Positions 24,903 to 38,259 of a DNA stretch of 64,000 nt are shown here, in pieces. Origin of the DNA: Stercorarius parasiticus (taxonomy: Eukaryota > Chordata > Aves > Charadriiformes > Stercorariidae); contig VWZL01001961.1 in assembly GCA_013396915.1 (NCBI GenBank), positions 267,326 through 331,325 on the forward strand. The letters run 5' to 3'. Below the pieces are notes generated by a model. It did not search any database and had not been told where the DNA came from. It saw only the letters and a list, made by a program, of their open reading frames with translations. Numbering within the stretch: the stretch's first letter is position 1; each line of letters starts with the position of its first letter. The position numbers and the translations under genes are program-made.

Positions 24903-27900
24903 GGGAGTCAGGTACTGGCCACGGCGGGTGGGCTCCGCGGCAGGAAGCCCCTCGGGTGGCGTGAGCCCTGCCCGCCGCCCCGCGTATCCCCGTCTTGCCC
25001 GTGTTTTTCTTTAAAGGGCAAAGCTTTTTGGGTCCAGTGCCTGGGAACCGTCGCTTGCCAGTCCCTTCCTTGAGCTGCCCGCTTGGCTTTGGTAGCCATA
25101 GCCTGGCCGTAGTGGCTGGTGACTTCCCAGTGGCCAAAGTGAGGGGCACGGCAGAGCTGTGGGAAAGCCACTCTGCATGCCGGTGGGTGCCCGGGTGTGT
25201 GCCCGTCTGCTTGCTGCCCACCGCTGGTCAAGGCCCACTTTGTATAGACCAGCAAGTTTTACAGGCAGTTCTTCTTGGGGGTAGATGGCCAGTAGTCAAC
25301 CGAGACGACTAAAACTGGTACCATGGTGATTGCAGTTTATCAGTGCTTTGTATTAGAACCTTAGAAATAAAAGGAGCTAAATGATATTGCAATGACTTCT
25401 CTATTATTTTTTTTTTTAATTTAGTGGTGTTCAGCTCAATATTCAACAGCGATCAGAAATGGCAATGACTTATTTTGTACTCGTCCTCAGGAAACAAGTA
25501 GTTTTAGAACAAAAGGATTGTATTATGAGGAGTGAAAATGTAAAATATCACTTGAAACTTGTCTAATACCTACCAGTCAATGGTAAACTACAAGCCATCC
25601 TCTGTTACACTAGAGAATGCCACCATGTGTTGTAGTTTGGTATGTATACTATAGCTCCTCTTTAGGGTGCGTTGGAAGATAATTTTAAGAAGTGTAATCA
25701 GTGATCTGTCCTGACTGATCCTTCCTGCTTTTTTTTTTTTCCATGCTTCATACTTGAAATAACATAAATGGACAAAATCCATACATTTTATTTTTACATG
25801 GCTTTATTACTGAAAGGATTATTTCTGTAACTCCTAATGCAAGCTAAATCTTGCCATTTTTAGATAGAGTGATAAAGGGAAGATGAACATGTCAGTTGCA
25901 AAGTCTATGGTGGCTTCTTTTTAGGCAGTCCGCATGTGCGCTTAAAAAGATGACTAGAGTACTTGGTTTATGATGGTGGATTTATATATGTGATGCTTGC
26001 TTATGAAAACAAGTTTAGGGGGATTTGCTAACTGAGCAATTGTTCTCGACCACCTGTGCAATCTTATTTGGGGGAAAGCTCGGTATTTGACTGTGCTATG
26101 GTTTCAGGAGGAGATGACGGTCTCACAACACTGAGATGCCAAACATTTTCTTAGGTAGGAAGAGGCTTTAAAGAGACTTCTAAATTCATCCTTTTTCATT
26201 CATTCATTTTTTTCATAAGGCACTTTGTGACATTATTGAGTAAGAGAACTGGATTAGAATATAACTCAACTGCTAACCCACGCCTGCGGTACAGATGATT
26301 TCAGTAAGAATAATCAGAACAAGGGTTATTCTCTGTAAAGTCTGCAGCATTAGACCCCCGACTTTATTTTCTCTAAGAATCCTTCAAATGGAGACATGAT
26401 ATTTATGCATTGATTTAGGTTAAGGTCTCAGAATTGCCATAAGAATCTCCATAAGAATTCCTGCTGAAAACAATACTGTCATGCCTTTTACTGTGTGTGT
26501 TCATGATGTGTAAAGTGATACATGGAGTACCTGTGGATTCAAAGTTGCATACTATTTAGGAGGGAAACTGAAGAAACAATCAAGCAGAAGTTGTTACTTA
26601 AACATCTTATGCAGAATAAATAATAATTTGGAAAAAAACCCATTTTATAAGGCTCATTGCTTTAGAAGTACCTTATATGAGTTACAAAATGAACATTTAT
26701 GAGAGTCTCTTTTTAATTTTCTTAAACTGAGTTAAATGACCACTGAATTCGTCACTGAAATCATACTGTCAAACCCATTAAAATAAGTCTTTGCCAAGCA
26801 AAATAGGATGCATTTCAAAACATCTGTCGTCACAAAGGTGCAATAGGATTTTGACAAATAAACCTTGTGTAAATGATACACAGAGTGTCATGAGAGCATT
26901 GTGAAAAATGAGCTAATCGAGATGTGACAAACCGTCTGTGGCATTCTCACACAATTCAATGGAAGAGTAGAAGTATATGTAAAATACTTGTTACGTAGAG
27001 CAGTAAAAGCTAGATTGTATTTCTCATGGAATAAAGAAGTGTTTTGCCTTGTACTTACATAGGAAAAAAGTGTCTTCTCGTCTTTGAAAAAAATCTGCCA
27101 GCAAAAACTAGTGATGTTGCTTTTAAAATTAAAAATATACATTTACTCTTGTACATACATGAGTATGTGAATTAGATAAGTAGATATACACAATGTATGC
27201 ACACTTACCAACATGTTAGCAAACGTTTGAAAATATTCTTTATTTTTAAAGATGCATCTTCTTAAAAGATGCCTGTTAGTACTGTTCTTTTTCAGTGGGA
27301 TTTATTTGTGAACAAAGTTATTACGAATACATAACATGCTAAAATCATATGTATGCCCAACTGAATATAAGTTTTTTCTGTCATTGTGACTTATTTTCTG
27401 TTCATGATCCTTCCTTTAGGGCATACTAAAACATCAACAGAAGTGTGTTTTGGGAGACTAACATTTAGGAAGGGTATCATTAAAGATACCTCCAGGAGCT
27501 CACTCAGGGTAAAGGGCAATATTTATATTTGCTTATATATTGGCTCTAATGATAGATGCAATGACAGTTTTAAACAGCTTTTCAAAAACTTTGATTAACG
27601 AATTAAACTGGCAAAGGGATTTCTGTGGGAGGCTTGTCTGATAAGCTACTGAGTGGATGAAACCATTTTCATTTACTGGGCAGCTTTGATTCATATTGTT
27701 TAGTATTATGATATTTCAAATTTATGGCATCTTTATTTTATCCTACCTGTCATCTGATGAAGAAATCACTGTCATTAATTTCCGGGTAGCCATGAAGCCA
27801 AGATCTTGCCTGACACTGATGCCAGACATCAATCAATTATGAATCATCCTGTCCTGGATTAGAGGCTGTTCAGTTATAATGGTTTAATTTATGTTAATAT

Positions 27901-30900
27901 AATCACAAATGGGAGAATTGACAGACAAGATTTTGAGTCTTCATGTGAAATAACCTTATGTAACCTGGGACTACCCAATAATAAGAAGAAAATAAATGTC
28001 AGTTCTTCACCTCATGCAACTACAGTGTGCCGAGATTAAAAACGTATGCTTGTCACTAGTGCAAAGTCAGACTTCTTAGCCTGTATTTTCATCTACATAT
28101 CCAGCTTCTTTGCTAATCTGGAAAATCGTCATTTGGTTAATTAGGTCCCTTGAGAGTATTCTACTGGAAAATACTCAACATTTAAATGTATTAAAAACCA
28201 AGTGTGGTGTTTACTGTATCTGTGTGCTAATACCACATTAAAACTTCTAAATTTATACATGGTGTGTATGAATTTTGGAATGACTTGGCCTCTGATTTTC
28301 TACGTTAATATTTATGAGAAAGAGAGACCTAGGGAACATGTTCAGAAACTGCACTGATTAGATTTTATTACATCTACAGAGGTTAATTTAATTCTCCAAA
28401 GAAAGCATTTTTGGAAAATTTCTCAGTATATCAGTTTATGTTTTGCAGCAGATGTGGGAGTGGCCCATAATCTCAGATGTAAAATAATTCCCTGTATAGG
28501 TAGTGCCTTAAGTAGTTTTTAGTTCTCCTACTTGTGGAATGATGTAAGTGGAACTGAAATGGAGCTCTGTCCACGCGGGTGTAGAAACCGCATTGAATCC
28601 CAATCAGTTCGCTCCAGTCTCGGATGATCTGGCTTGCTCCAAGTTTCAGTGGATCAAAACTTGTAGCTGCGCTTTCCTATGTGACTGTTCTCAGAATTAA
28701 TTATTGTTGGTAGTTCACTAAAGCCCACAGCTGCTGCATTGTCTAGGTGCAAGACCGTCTGTATTTCTGGGTGTTGAACTGATATTGCTTATTCTTCACT
28801 AGTTTTCTTCAAATGAAGTTGATTAACCCACAACCCTTTTGGAACTATAAACGCAGTTGTAAGAGTATGTATAAGAAATTATTAATTTTTCAAAATATTT
28901 TCCTTCATTGCAGCTAATCTGTTCAAAGGACTACATGTTCATCACAAATTGAAAATGTGTAAATATGCTGTATCTCACGTAAAATACTCAAAGCATATTT
29001 TAAAATTATTTTTGAACGTATGGTTTGCTAAACTCAGTGTCAGATTTTCTTTCTTATGCATTCAGTATTTTACATAGACCCTGTGCTTGCTAAGGGAGGC
29101 TTTAAAAAGAAATATAATAATGGCTGGAATGTAATTCTCTTATTCTGAACTGGTTTCGGTGGCTCTAACAGTGATGAATGAGATGTTTTTGAGAGGAAAT
29201 GGGGAAAAATAACTTTAAAATGGTGAGACAATTTTATGGACTATTGATTTTTAGAAATATCTTAAATATGGGTGATAGAATAGTGGGTATTTAATGTACA
29301 TGTAGTGCTGTACCAATGTTATTTGGGAATATCTCCTGTTTTAATGTAAAATGAGTAGAAAAACTTAGCACTGCATATCTTAAAATATGGTGCTAAAAGT
29401 AGAAATCGGATAACTTCAGGGAGTAGTAGGTATTTTAACTTATGTTTTCTAAATATTCTAAGTTTGGTAATAGTTGCAAGTTAAGATTTCTTCAAATTTT
29501 TTCAAAGGCTGCATAGTTGTTTTGGCTTGAATTCCTTTCTTGCTTTGTCTGTAAAGTACTGTGGTGTTTGGGGTTTTTTTAGTCAGCTCTTTATTCCAGA
29601 TAAGCATTGGTTTACATTTATTTACCACAGAAAATTTGCATACATGGAGGATATTGGAAATTGGAGGAACCCAAATTTCACTTTTCCTATATACAAACAT
29701 TGCTTTTCACTATCTTCACTTGGTAATTGGTGATTTAACTCTTCATTAACAAATAACTCTTAATTCTTGAGGGATCTTCCTGGATCTTCAAAGTTCAGTC
29801 AGTTTCTGTCCCCACGTAGTGATTTTTTTTTTTTTAAGGTATATTAATTATTGTAACTATTAAATGCATTGTAGAACTAAATTGTTCAGTCAATAGAGAT
29901 ATTAAGGGAGATTTCAGTATAGGTGGTTTCTGATTCATGATGGTGTAGCGATAGGAATGTTACAGGTGAAGTCAGGTTTCTACAATGTATTTGAAGATGG
30001 AATTCTGTCTTCTAACTATATCTATCAGTGGATGCCATTTTTCCAGGGTGTTTCAGTCTGTTATTTTGAATTAAATTAAAATGAGTGCTTAAAACTCATT
30101 TTGAATAATGATTTATCAAGTCAGTAGCTTATAAACAGCAGTAATTAATTTTAATATAGAGCTAACACTCAAAAAGTTTATTACAGAAAATTTTGCTGTT
30201 AAAGTGTTTTGGTTTAGATTCCAAGCATAATTTAGAAATTTGAAGAGACACAAACTGGTGAGATTGGCTACCCATTTTTTGTAATGAGTAAACAGAGGCC
30301 TACCTTGCTTGGTCATGTGTAAGCTATTTTCTGCCCTGGGCAAGTATTATAGTGATAGACAGGAAGATATACCCCAATGGCATGTAACTCTTGCTGTGCC
30401 ATCAGCTTTTTCTGAAACCCTTTGAAACCAGTACATTTTTGTTCTAAAGAGTTATTAGTGCTAATTCAGATCCTACGCTCTGCCATACACTGAGTGGTGT
30501 GAAAATAGAATATATAGTACCATATTCCATGGTAGAAGAGAATGAGAAAATTAGTAAAGCTCTGATTTTCTCTATTGTGATTTAAAATCAGCAACCTGCT
30601 TTCATTGCATTGTAGACTATAAAATTTATGTACATTAGGGGTGTAGTTTTTCATTTCAATTATATAAATATGATAACATGATGAGATCAAGTTTAGATCT
30701 TCCAATATATTTTCCTATGGGACTGAAAATGAGGGAACACACCCTTTCCTGGTGCCAAGAAAGACACTAGCTGCTTTTGGTGCCAGGATTTAGGAATATA
30801 TAATTGGATCAAGTTAGGGATGGGCAGGAGTCGAGTCCAGGACTCTCAAGTTCTGATTCTATGTAAACTAGAGAGGATTTCAGCATATGCTGAAATAGGT

Positions 30901-30925
30901 GACATAACTTAAATTTACATTACTG

Positions 30926-30943
30926 TAAATAAATAAATAAATA
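30926..30943. repeat. (AAAT)n microsatellite
   Basis: About four AAAT units are followed by TATATAA. It is a simple repeat in AT-rich presumed intron. Confidence 0.8.
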
Positions 30944-31723
30944 TATAACACAAGAAGATGGAGAATTTTGGTATTTCAAAGGAAAACGAGTAGAAGATTG
31001 AAAGAAGTAAATAGTAAAAGGTTGATATAAAATTTAAATTGATGGACTATATTGGAAAAAAGTACAGAAACCTTGTTCCCTCAAGGTTTTCAGGATCCCT
31101 GAATGTTTTGGTTACCATTTGGTAAAATGCTCAGTGCAAGCTGATAAACATAGCATTGGTTGTTCAGTAAGATTTTCATAAGTGAAGCTAGAGGAAGTTG
31201 ACTGAAATAGGAATGTGAAGTATATCCTTTCTCTAGGATATAAAGTGTAATCTCTAGGATGTAACTAAATTAAACAATTTAATTAAATCTGTGGTCTGGA
31301 TTCTAATCACTTGCCCAGGTATAGAACTTCTGGAAGGCGTTGGAGTTACAGTGCTGTAAAACTGCTGTGAACTGAACCAGTATTGGACTGCTGATTGGCA
31401 GTAATCAGAATAAATACATGATGTAAGTCAGCATTTGTTTAAAATATTAAACCAAGCATTTTATTTCATGTAAGAATAATTCAGTATTATGAAACACAAG
31501 CATACGGTCTTTTTCTCTCTGTAGAAGTTATTTTTTTAAAAAAGGTAAAAAGAAAAAAGTCTTTCTTAATTAACTATCATTTCCATTGCAAAGCCTGCCC
31601 TTTTTGGTCTTTAGATGTATCCGATACACTAAACGTAGCTGCTGCTGCTCCCTCTTTGGTACTGTGAAGCCTGGCTCCAGAAAGCATCTAGTTTTGATAG
31701 ATAGACTATTTCCAGTGTTGTTT

Positions 31724-31771
31724 GAAAAAATCCAAATGAGAGAAAGTGAAAAAATCCAAATGAGAGAAAGG
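31724..31771 (+). repeat. 24-bp tandem duplication
   Basis: Two adjacent 24-bp units, GAAAAAATCCAAATGAGAGA plus AAGT or AAGG, are identical except for the final base. The near identity suggests a recent local duplication. It lies inside a short frame with no other coding evidence. Confidence 0.95.
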
Positions 31772-33100
31772 AAGCAATGCTTTTATAAAATTAGTTTCCA
31801 TTTTTTAAATGCTCATTGTACTCAGGTAAACCTGAGTGGAATTTCATGTCCCAGTGAAAAGAGACTTTTCAAGCCTCAGGGCGTTTTTGCTACTAAATTT
31901 CAAAGTCACTCAGCAAACAGCAGATACGTCAGTCTTAAGAAAAGGTCAGCAGGTTTCTTTACAGCGGAGGTTCTTGTGGAACTACAAGCCTAGAGGTGGA
32001 AACTGGTACCAGGGTCTCCCTTAATGCAGTAATGAATTATAGGTACTTCTAGTTCAGTTTTCATGAGAATTTGCACTCCCTGAATGTTACAGACACTCAC
32101 TTCCTTACTTACCATATAAAACTAGAGCAATTGTTTGGGTTTTTTTTTTTACTAAAATTGCTATGCTTTTATTGCAGTATTTTCTGTAATGTGAAAGAAG
32201 GATATCTTTGAAAGGCAACAATTTACTTCAGACTTCTGTGATCTTAAGTACTAAATTTGTCGTTTATATATACCTACTTATATGAAAACATTACGTATCT
32301 ATAATGGCTAGATTATGTTAGTGCTCTTCCTGAAAAAGCATATTCTGTAATGAAACAGTGAGTACTTCACCAACAAGAAGTCTTTTTCAGTATGATACTT
32401 ATATTTTCTTTCCAAACCCATAACAGTTTTTTTCTATAAGCGCAGAGTTAATTTTTTGTGATTACAACAAGTATGAAGTTTACTGGTAATAAATAAAGAA
32501 CAGTCTGTTTGCTAGAGCATAAATAAAATAGGTATTTATGGTTTTATTTATTTTCATTTTAATCCATGATCGTTTCTTCTTCATTTGGGTTTTAAGAACA
32601 GTCTTACAACAAATGGGTATGTTCATAAATGTGATGAAGTAAGGTTTTTCTTCAGTCATTCTCCCTTGTAAACTAAACTCTGTAGTTCATGGATTATAGT
32701 TCATAACTGTTCCAAAATCTTACAACATTTACTGAGTGTTCAGTTGTTCACACACTTGCTGCTTCATGCATTGTGAATATCCCAGCTTAAAGAGATGCTC
32801 CTCTCATTTTCATCTATGTAGTTTATGTATAACTGAGACTTGAATTTCTCTACCTTAATTAGTGGTTTGTATCTCTTCATATGAAATTCTGATGAGCTGA
32901 AAAATTTGCCACTGTAATCTGTATACCAGTGACTATGAAATAAATTAACTCTAAAACTTCATTGCTCTATTTTCTTCTTTAACTTTTCTTGCTGTGTAAT
33001 CAGAACAGTTCCTTATTTGTAATCAGAACAAATGCACATGAAATGTGTAATACTTTGTTCCCAACAGCATTTTAAACTATGTTATTGAAGCCAACAAAAA

Positions 33101-33283
33101 TCATAGAGTCATAGAATGGTTCGGGTTGGAAGGGACCTTAAAGATCATCTAGTTCCAACCCCCCTGCCATGGGCAGGGACACCTCCCACTAGACCAGGTT
33201 GCTCAAAGCCCCATCCAGCCTGGCTGTGAACACTTCCAGGGATGGGGCATCCACAACTTCTCTGGGCAACCTGTTCCAGTGTC
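33101..33283 (-). mobile_element. CR1 LINE 3' fragment, reverse orientation
   Basis: The left end, TCATAGAGTCATAGAATGGT, is the reverse complement of the CR1 tail. It is followed by the conserved block GGGTTGGAAGGGACCTTAAA and then by the segment containing CCATGGGCAGGGACACC and TCTCTGGGCAACCTGTTCCA. About 183 bp are recognisable before similarity is lost at the 5' truncation point. Divergence from the usual avian consensus is low by eye, suggesting a moderately young copy. Confidence 0.95.
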
Positions 33284-36200
33284 ATCAACTATGGGATCTC
33301 TTTCTACGACACTAGAAAGAGACTTGCATGGCAGGATGGTTTTGCTACAGCCTTTTGGATTTTAGCAAGGCTCCCCTTGTGTCCACAGCAAGTCTTGTCC
33401 TATCAGAGCTCTGGTCAGGCTTGTACCTGGAGGTATACTTCTGGCATTGAAGTCCTGAAGACTACCCATGCTTGCCCTCAAGCAAGTAGAGGTACGATTA
33501 CAGGATGAAAACCTAAGTATGGCTGTCTCCCCCTTTTCTTGTGTAGAGACACACAAAAAATTAATAATGGATTCCTCCTGCTATTAGTTCCTTTTCATTA
33601 TCTTATCGATTATCTTGGATTATGACTATGCCAAGAAGAACTAATTATAAAATAACACAGGGTACAGAATTTTTTAATAGAAAACTATTCCTGGGATTGA
33701 AAATTGAGAGGGATTGATCCCTGCTGATGCAGGCAGTCTGAAGAAATGCAAACCTTTGTTGTTTCTAGTAAATATTATTGAAATTAATTTGTGCAATTTT
33801 TTCAGGATTTGAAAATATATATGTTCCTCCTGAGGAACTCATTAGAAAATTACTAATAGTGAATAATACACATTCTCATCAGTTCTCATTACCAAACAAG
33901 TTATTTTTTCACCTGAATAGCTTTATTTGGTCAAGTTTTGTGTTTATCACAAACTCCAAACAGAGTCTGGTGCACAGATGGTTTATACCTTTTTTATAAA
34001 TATTAAAAAATGAAGACTGTAGTCTTAGCTTCCTTACTAGCATGATTTTGGCTTGCTTAAAATAACAGTCTGGATTCTGAGAACCTTTTTTCATACTTAC
34101 CTTTCTTTTTTTTCCCCTCCGAAAATGGTTTTGTGCAGAGATTAGTTTATGGTTGAACTCTTCCGGGCATTAGATTGGTAAATTCCACTTCACTATTGCT
34201 TCCAGTTACATTTTGGTTTTCTGGAAAAGTAGAAATAACTGTCATTCTAGTTCCTGTGTTCATAGGCTCTTGCTAAAGATAATGAGAGACCTGCTTCTAC
34301 AGATGCTCAGTAATGGGTTTTTTTTGTGGCAATATTTAAGGAAAAGGAGATACAACTTTTTGATTTTCAGCTCTAAAGGTCAGGTGTCCCCAAATCTGCA
34401 ATATGTGTACAAGTAAGAAATTTAGCAGTTTAGTCCTTCTGTAGATGTAAATTTATTCATTAAATTCTGTTGTCTAAGTAGCTTATATGTGCTAAATAAC
34501 TGCAAGGTTGTGATGTCGGTACCCTAAAAACAAATCTTTTGATGTAATGCACATGATTCTGGAAACCTTTGTAAAATTGATAGGTAATGCTCTGTATAAA
34601 AAGTATTCTGTTGTAACGTCTATGTAAAATGATCAAAAAAGTTATGCATTTAAATAAATCAAAATGAGTGGACGTCTCAGATTTATATGAATTATGTCAT
34701 TTAGAAACCTCTGAATCTTACTAGTAAGCAGCCATCTTTCTTTGCAAACAGGGAATATCACTACAGAGGTAAGATAATTGACTTCAAACCACAGAAAGAA
34801 AGAAAAACAAAGCCATTCCCATTAGCCATACACTCTAGATCTCTACTTACAGATGGGTATACCATCACACTGAGACATTTTTGTCTCAAAAGCGTGTCTG
34901 TTAACAACAGAGAAACAAAAACTCATCAGGTTTTCTGTACAGTTAAAAGCTACTAAAATCAGTGTACGTTAAGCCTGAATAATCTGGTTGTAGTTAAATT
35001 AAGGTATAAGTGGTCATTTGTGTCTCATTGCGATGACAAAGTGGCAGGATCAAGCCAATGGCCATCTCAGTGCCACTTATCATATTCAGTACAATTCAAT
35101 CAATCAATCATCACCCTGTTTACCAGGGCTTAATGTTGCAAACATAATGGTTGAAATGAACCAGTGGCATAAGTAAACATTTCTGTTGAATTTCTGGGGT
35201 AGCTTTCTAGGTCATTGCATGTCAGTGGGCAGGTCCTACTCAAAGTTTACCGTGGATAAACAGTCAAAAATTCAGGATCTGACTTACTAAAACTCTCCAC
35301 TTGCAGAGCTCCAATAATAACAGCTAAAAACCCCCATGGTTTAAGCAGCCTAAGTGGCATAAGTATGAGGAACATAGCGAATCTTATCTCAAAAAAATGT
35401 TTATGCTTAGAGGTTTTTAACTGTAATTTTGTCAGCTCATTACCAACTTCGGTATTTTAGTTTTCACAGTTGGCATTTGTTTTTAATATAGGGAGGGATG
35501 TAAGGAAGTTAAGCCTGTTTTCTACTCTTTGCTAACAAGTATAAGTAGTATAAGGATAGAGTATAAGTAGTTACGGGGGGAATGCGTTGCTGGTAAATTG
35601 CTGATACTGTTATTCCAAAAGCATTCACTGCAAATTTTGGCTAAACTTTAGGAAAATTCAATCGTGTTAACGTGTGGAAAGGGCAAGTTAAATGCACCTG
35701 AGCAACTTGACTAGAGATGTAAGTACTTCTAGATTAAAGGGACTTGTAAAGACAATGTAATTTTTAACTTTTTAATTATTTCCGTCCTGATACTAGTATC
35801 CCTCTAGCACATAATTGGGGTTGTTTGGAGCAGTATCTTTGAATGTAGGCTTCTTACTTTGTAAGTAGTGTGATTAACTTCAGTTCTTAATTGCAGTAGG
35901 GAACCAGCCACATTTGGAGCCTGAAGCAGCAAAAAGATTTTGCTTCTTTTTAGGTATTTTTGTTGCCGTTAATTGTATCAAGGATGACACAGACTACTAC
36001 AGACAAGACCTGACACAGAAACAGTCTTTAACTATTTGCTATTTATTTTTATTCTATTTACTCTATTTATATGAGATGCAGCTAGTTTTTGATTGTGTAA
36101 TATTTTATATATATAATGGTGTTAGTTACAGTTAATTTCCAGATAGATGTGTGCTATTACATAGGACCAATTCGGGTGTAGGCTGTTTATTTTCCAAAGC

Positions 36201-38259
36201 AGTTCAGATGTGACACCAGAGGACTAATGGCGCAACTCTCATCCTGAGTCCGATAGATTGTGGCATACAGAGTTCTTTTTTAGGGATATGTCATAGCTGT
36301 GTAGGAGGTGAAAAAATGTTTCTTCACTTCTGCCATAGTATCAGCAATGTCTCGCACAGTGGCTCTAATATGTTGACAGCTCAGTGAGTCCTGAATGCCT
36401 CCGTTTGGTTATTGGGCTGAATTTTTATCCCTGTGAAGGCTTTTGGGTTTTTTTTTTTTAAGTAACATGAAAATTACACAGTTTTGGACTCTCCTGTCTA
36501 CTGCCATGGAAACAGAAAAGTGTCTTTAAGGGACAACTGTTGAAATACCATTTTGGGGTTTTTTTTTGGTCTTGTATCCCTTGTTGAGTTTTGAGAGAAC
36601 ATTTTCATGATGGATTGTGCCTTGGTCTTTCTGCATACTGGATGCAACTGGGCTTTCTGCACTTTGAGTGTGTGGCTAGTTTTGTTTATTCTTCTCTCTT
36701 TGTAGGGATGCACTGGATCAGTGTTTTTTAAAAAATTGTGAGGCAGTTGATCAGTGAGCTAATTCTGAATATTGTTAGTTCATTTATTTACTGGTATCTA
36801 AGCTCCTATTTTGGGGGAATCTGAGAAGATTGAATAGATTTTCTTTACTGAGGTCATTCATACTCTATATTTGGAGCAAGATAGAAATTTTCCTATTTGC
36901 ATTCCCACAGGGGAAGGAGAAATATTAATTTCTATAGCTCTGAAAGCCCTTTGCCACCACCTTTGCCTGCAAACTTCAGGAGGGATGCTTTCGAAAGGGA
37001 ACAGGATTGTTCTCCAATCATCCCAACACAGGGATTTATTCTGCCATCCTTCTGCATTGCAAATGCAAGGCTGAAGGAAGACTAGCCATGAGGCTGCTGC
37101 TCAAACATTACTGGAAGATCAACCAGTGCTGGAACTCACCTCTTGCTTCAGTGGGAGCAGTGAAACAGATACCATAATGCTTGTATGCCGCTTGGGTAAC
37201 TATGTGTCTACACATTAAAATAGAAAAAGCAGTAGAAGGGAGGGAAGAAGCTGTTTTTGCATATCCTAGCAACAGGATTCAGCTATAGATACATAACACA
37301 TGTAGATCAGTTATGATATCGGATGCTAAGGTTACTCCAGGTATTTATGTGACTGCTGTGGCAAGTATGTACGGTGGTGATGTTGCGTCCATGAGCACCT
37401 GGACTCTTGAGAAGAAGGATATGACTCTGTTGTAGGTGAGGCAATGGTTATCCTTGGCTCTGCTGTGACAAAGCTTAGACCACTGGAAGGCATCTTGCCT
37501 TGGGCCCACACCTTGAGACCACTCAAAACCCAAAACCAGAGCAGAAGTGGTTCGTGGTCTGCTCAATAAGCAACTCCTCACAGAAGGACATAGCAGTGCA
37601 TTGGAAATGGCTCTGGCTGCTTAAAAGCTTCAGTTTGGAAATCAGAGTAGTAGTAATACCAACAACTTATTAAACAAAGCTGTTCAGAAAGTGACTGTTA
37701 CTGTCATCTGGGAAAACAAACCGACATTTAGGTTTGTGGAGTTTTTCACTGCAAAGCGTGCTGTATTTGCTGTTTTGTCAGAACAGCATTTTCAGTCAAA
37801 GCCTGTTTTGACAGGCACATCCTGACTGGGCAATATGGTTTAGTGATATTGGTAAGACACCTGATTACCCAAAGGGTAAAAAAAAAACCCAAACAAATGA
37901 GCTATACATATTTTGTTCCATCGAAAACACTATTGTAGGTATACAATACTTATTCAGAAAGTACTATAACATGAAATATTCAGGCTTTAACTTTTATATT
38001 GTTAGTTCTGTAATGCCTCTTATCTGCCATGATCTTGCAGTTTCATGTATTAAAACACAACCAAGGGGAATAACAGTTGGTTTGTGACAAACAACTACCT
38101 GACCGCAATTCTGTCATTTCAGTCGGTGGAGTGGAGCTGGCAGCCAGATTTCAGTACATTGCATTGGTCTTCTGGCTTACATTCTTAGAGGAGTTGCACT
38201 ACCAAATGTAAGCAAACATGCTAAACTTTGGATACAGAGGCACAGCAACATATTAGATT
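33284..38259 (+). other. FGF14: Presumed FGF14 intron 1, between CR1 copies
   Basis: No recognisable gene. The 33.28-33.51 kb part has a balanced composition but no family match. A (CAAT)n-containing, possibly regulatory stretch lies at 35.02-35.18 kb. The remainder is AT-rich with chance open frames. Confidence 0.65.

Larger units (their letters stand above)
23440..25250 (+). promoter_or_regulatory. FGF14: CpG island, putative FGF14 isoform 1A promoter/first-exon region
   Basis: Base composition changes sharply from AT-rich DNA to GC-rich, CpG-dense DNA over about 1.8 kb, interrupted by 699 Ns. The sequence contains GC-box-like cores (GGGCGG near 23613 and 23796), a GCGTGGGG motif near 23805 of EGR type, and a C/T-rich tract at about 23955-24050. 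No TATA box stands out, as is usual for CpG-island promoters. The island lies about 34 kb upstream of FGF14 exon 2 on the same strand. In mammals the 1A first exon lies tens of kb before exon 2 while the 1B exon is much further upstream (recalled). No part of the expected 1A coding sequence is visible on either flank, so it would have to lie inside the gap. The island is seen directly; its assignment to isoform 1A is inference. It could also serve an antisense or unrelated non-coding transcript. Confidence 0.7.
25260..33100 (+). other. FGF14: Presumed FGF14 intron 1, proximal part
   Basis: The DNA is AT-rich with short chance frames only. Notable but unannotated sub-regions are a motif-rich stretch at 27.74-27.96 kb and a small CpG cluster at 28.57-28.67 kb. 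No exon-like segment with a supported splice pair and known protein similarity was seen. Confidence 0.65.

Noticed and set aside
23462..24964. A 500-codon open frame across the CpG island
   Set aside because: Nearly half of it is Ns. The visible part is Pro/Arg/Gly-rich translation of GC-rich DNA with frames open on both strands, as expected for a CpG island.
24166..25221. Minus-strand 351-codon frame in the same region
   Set aside because: It runs through the 699-N gap, and its real residues show no domain. GC-rich DNA has few stop codons.
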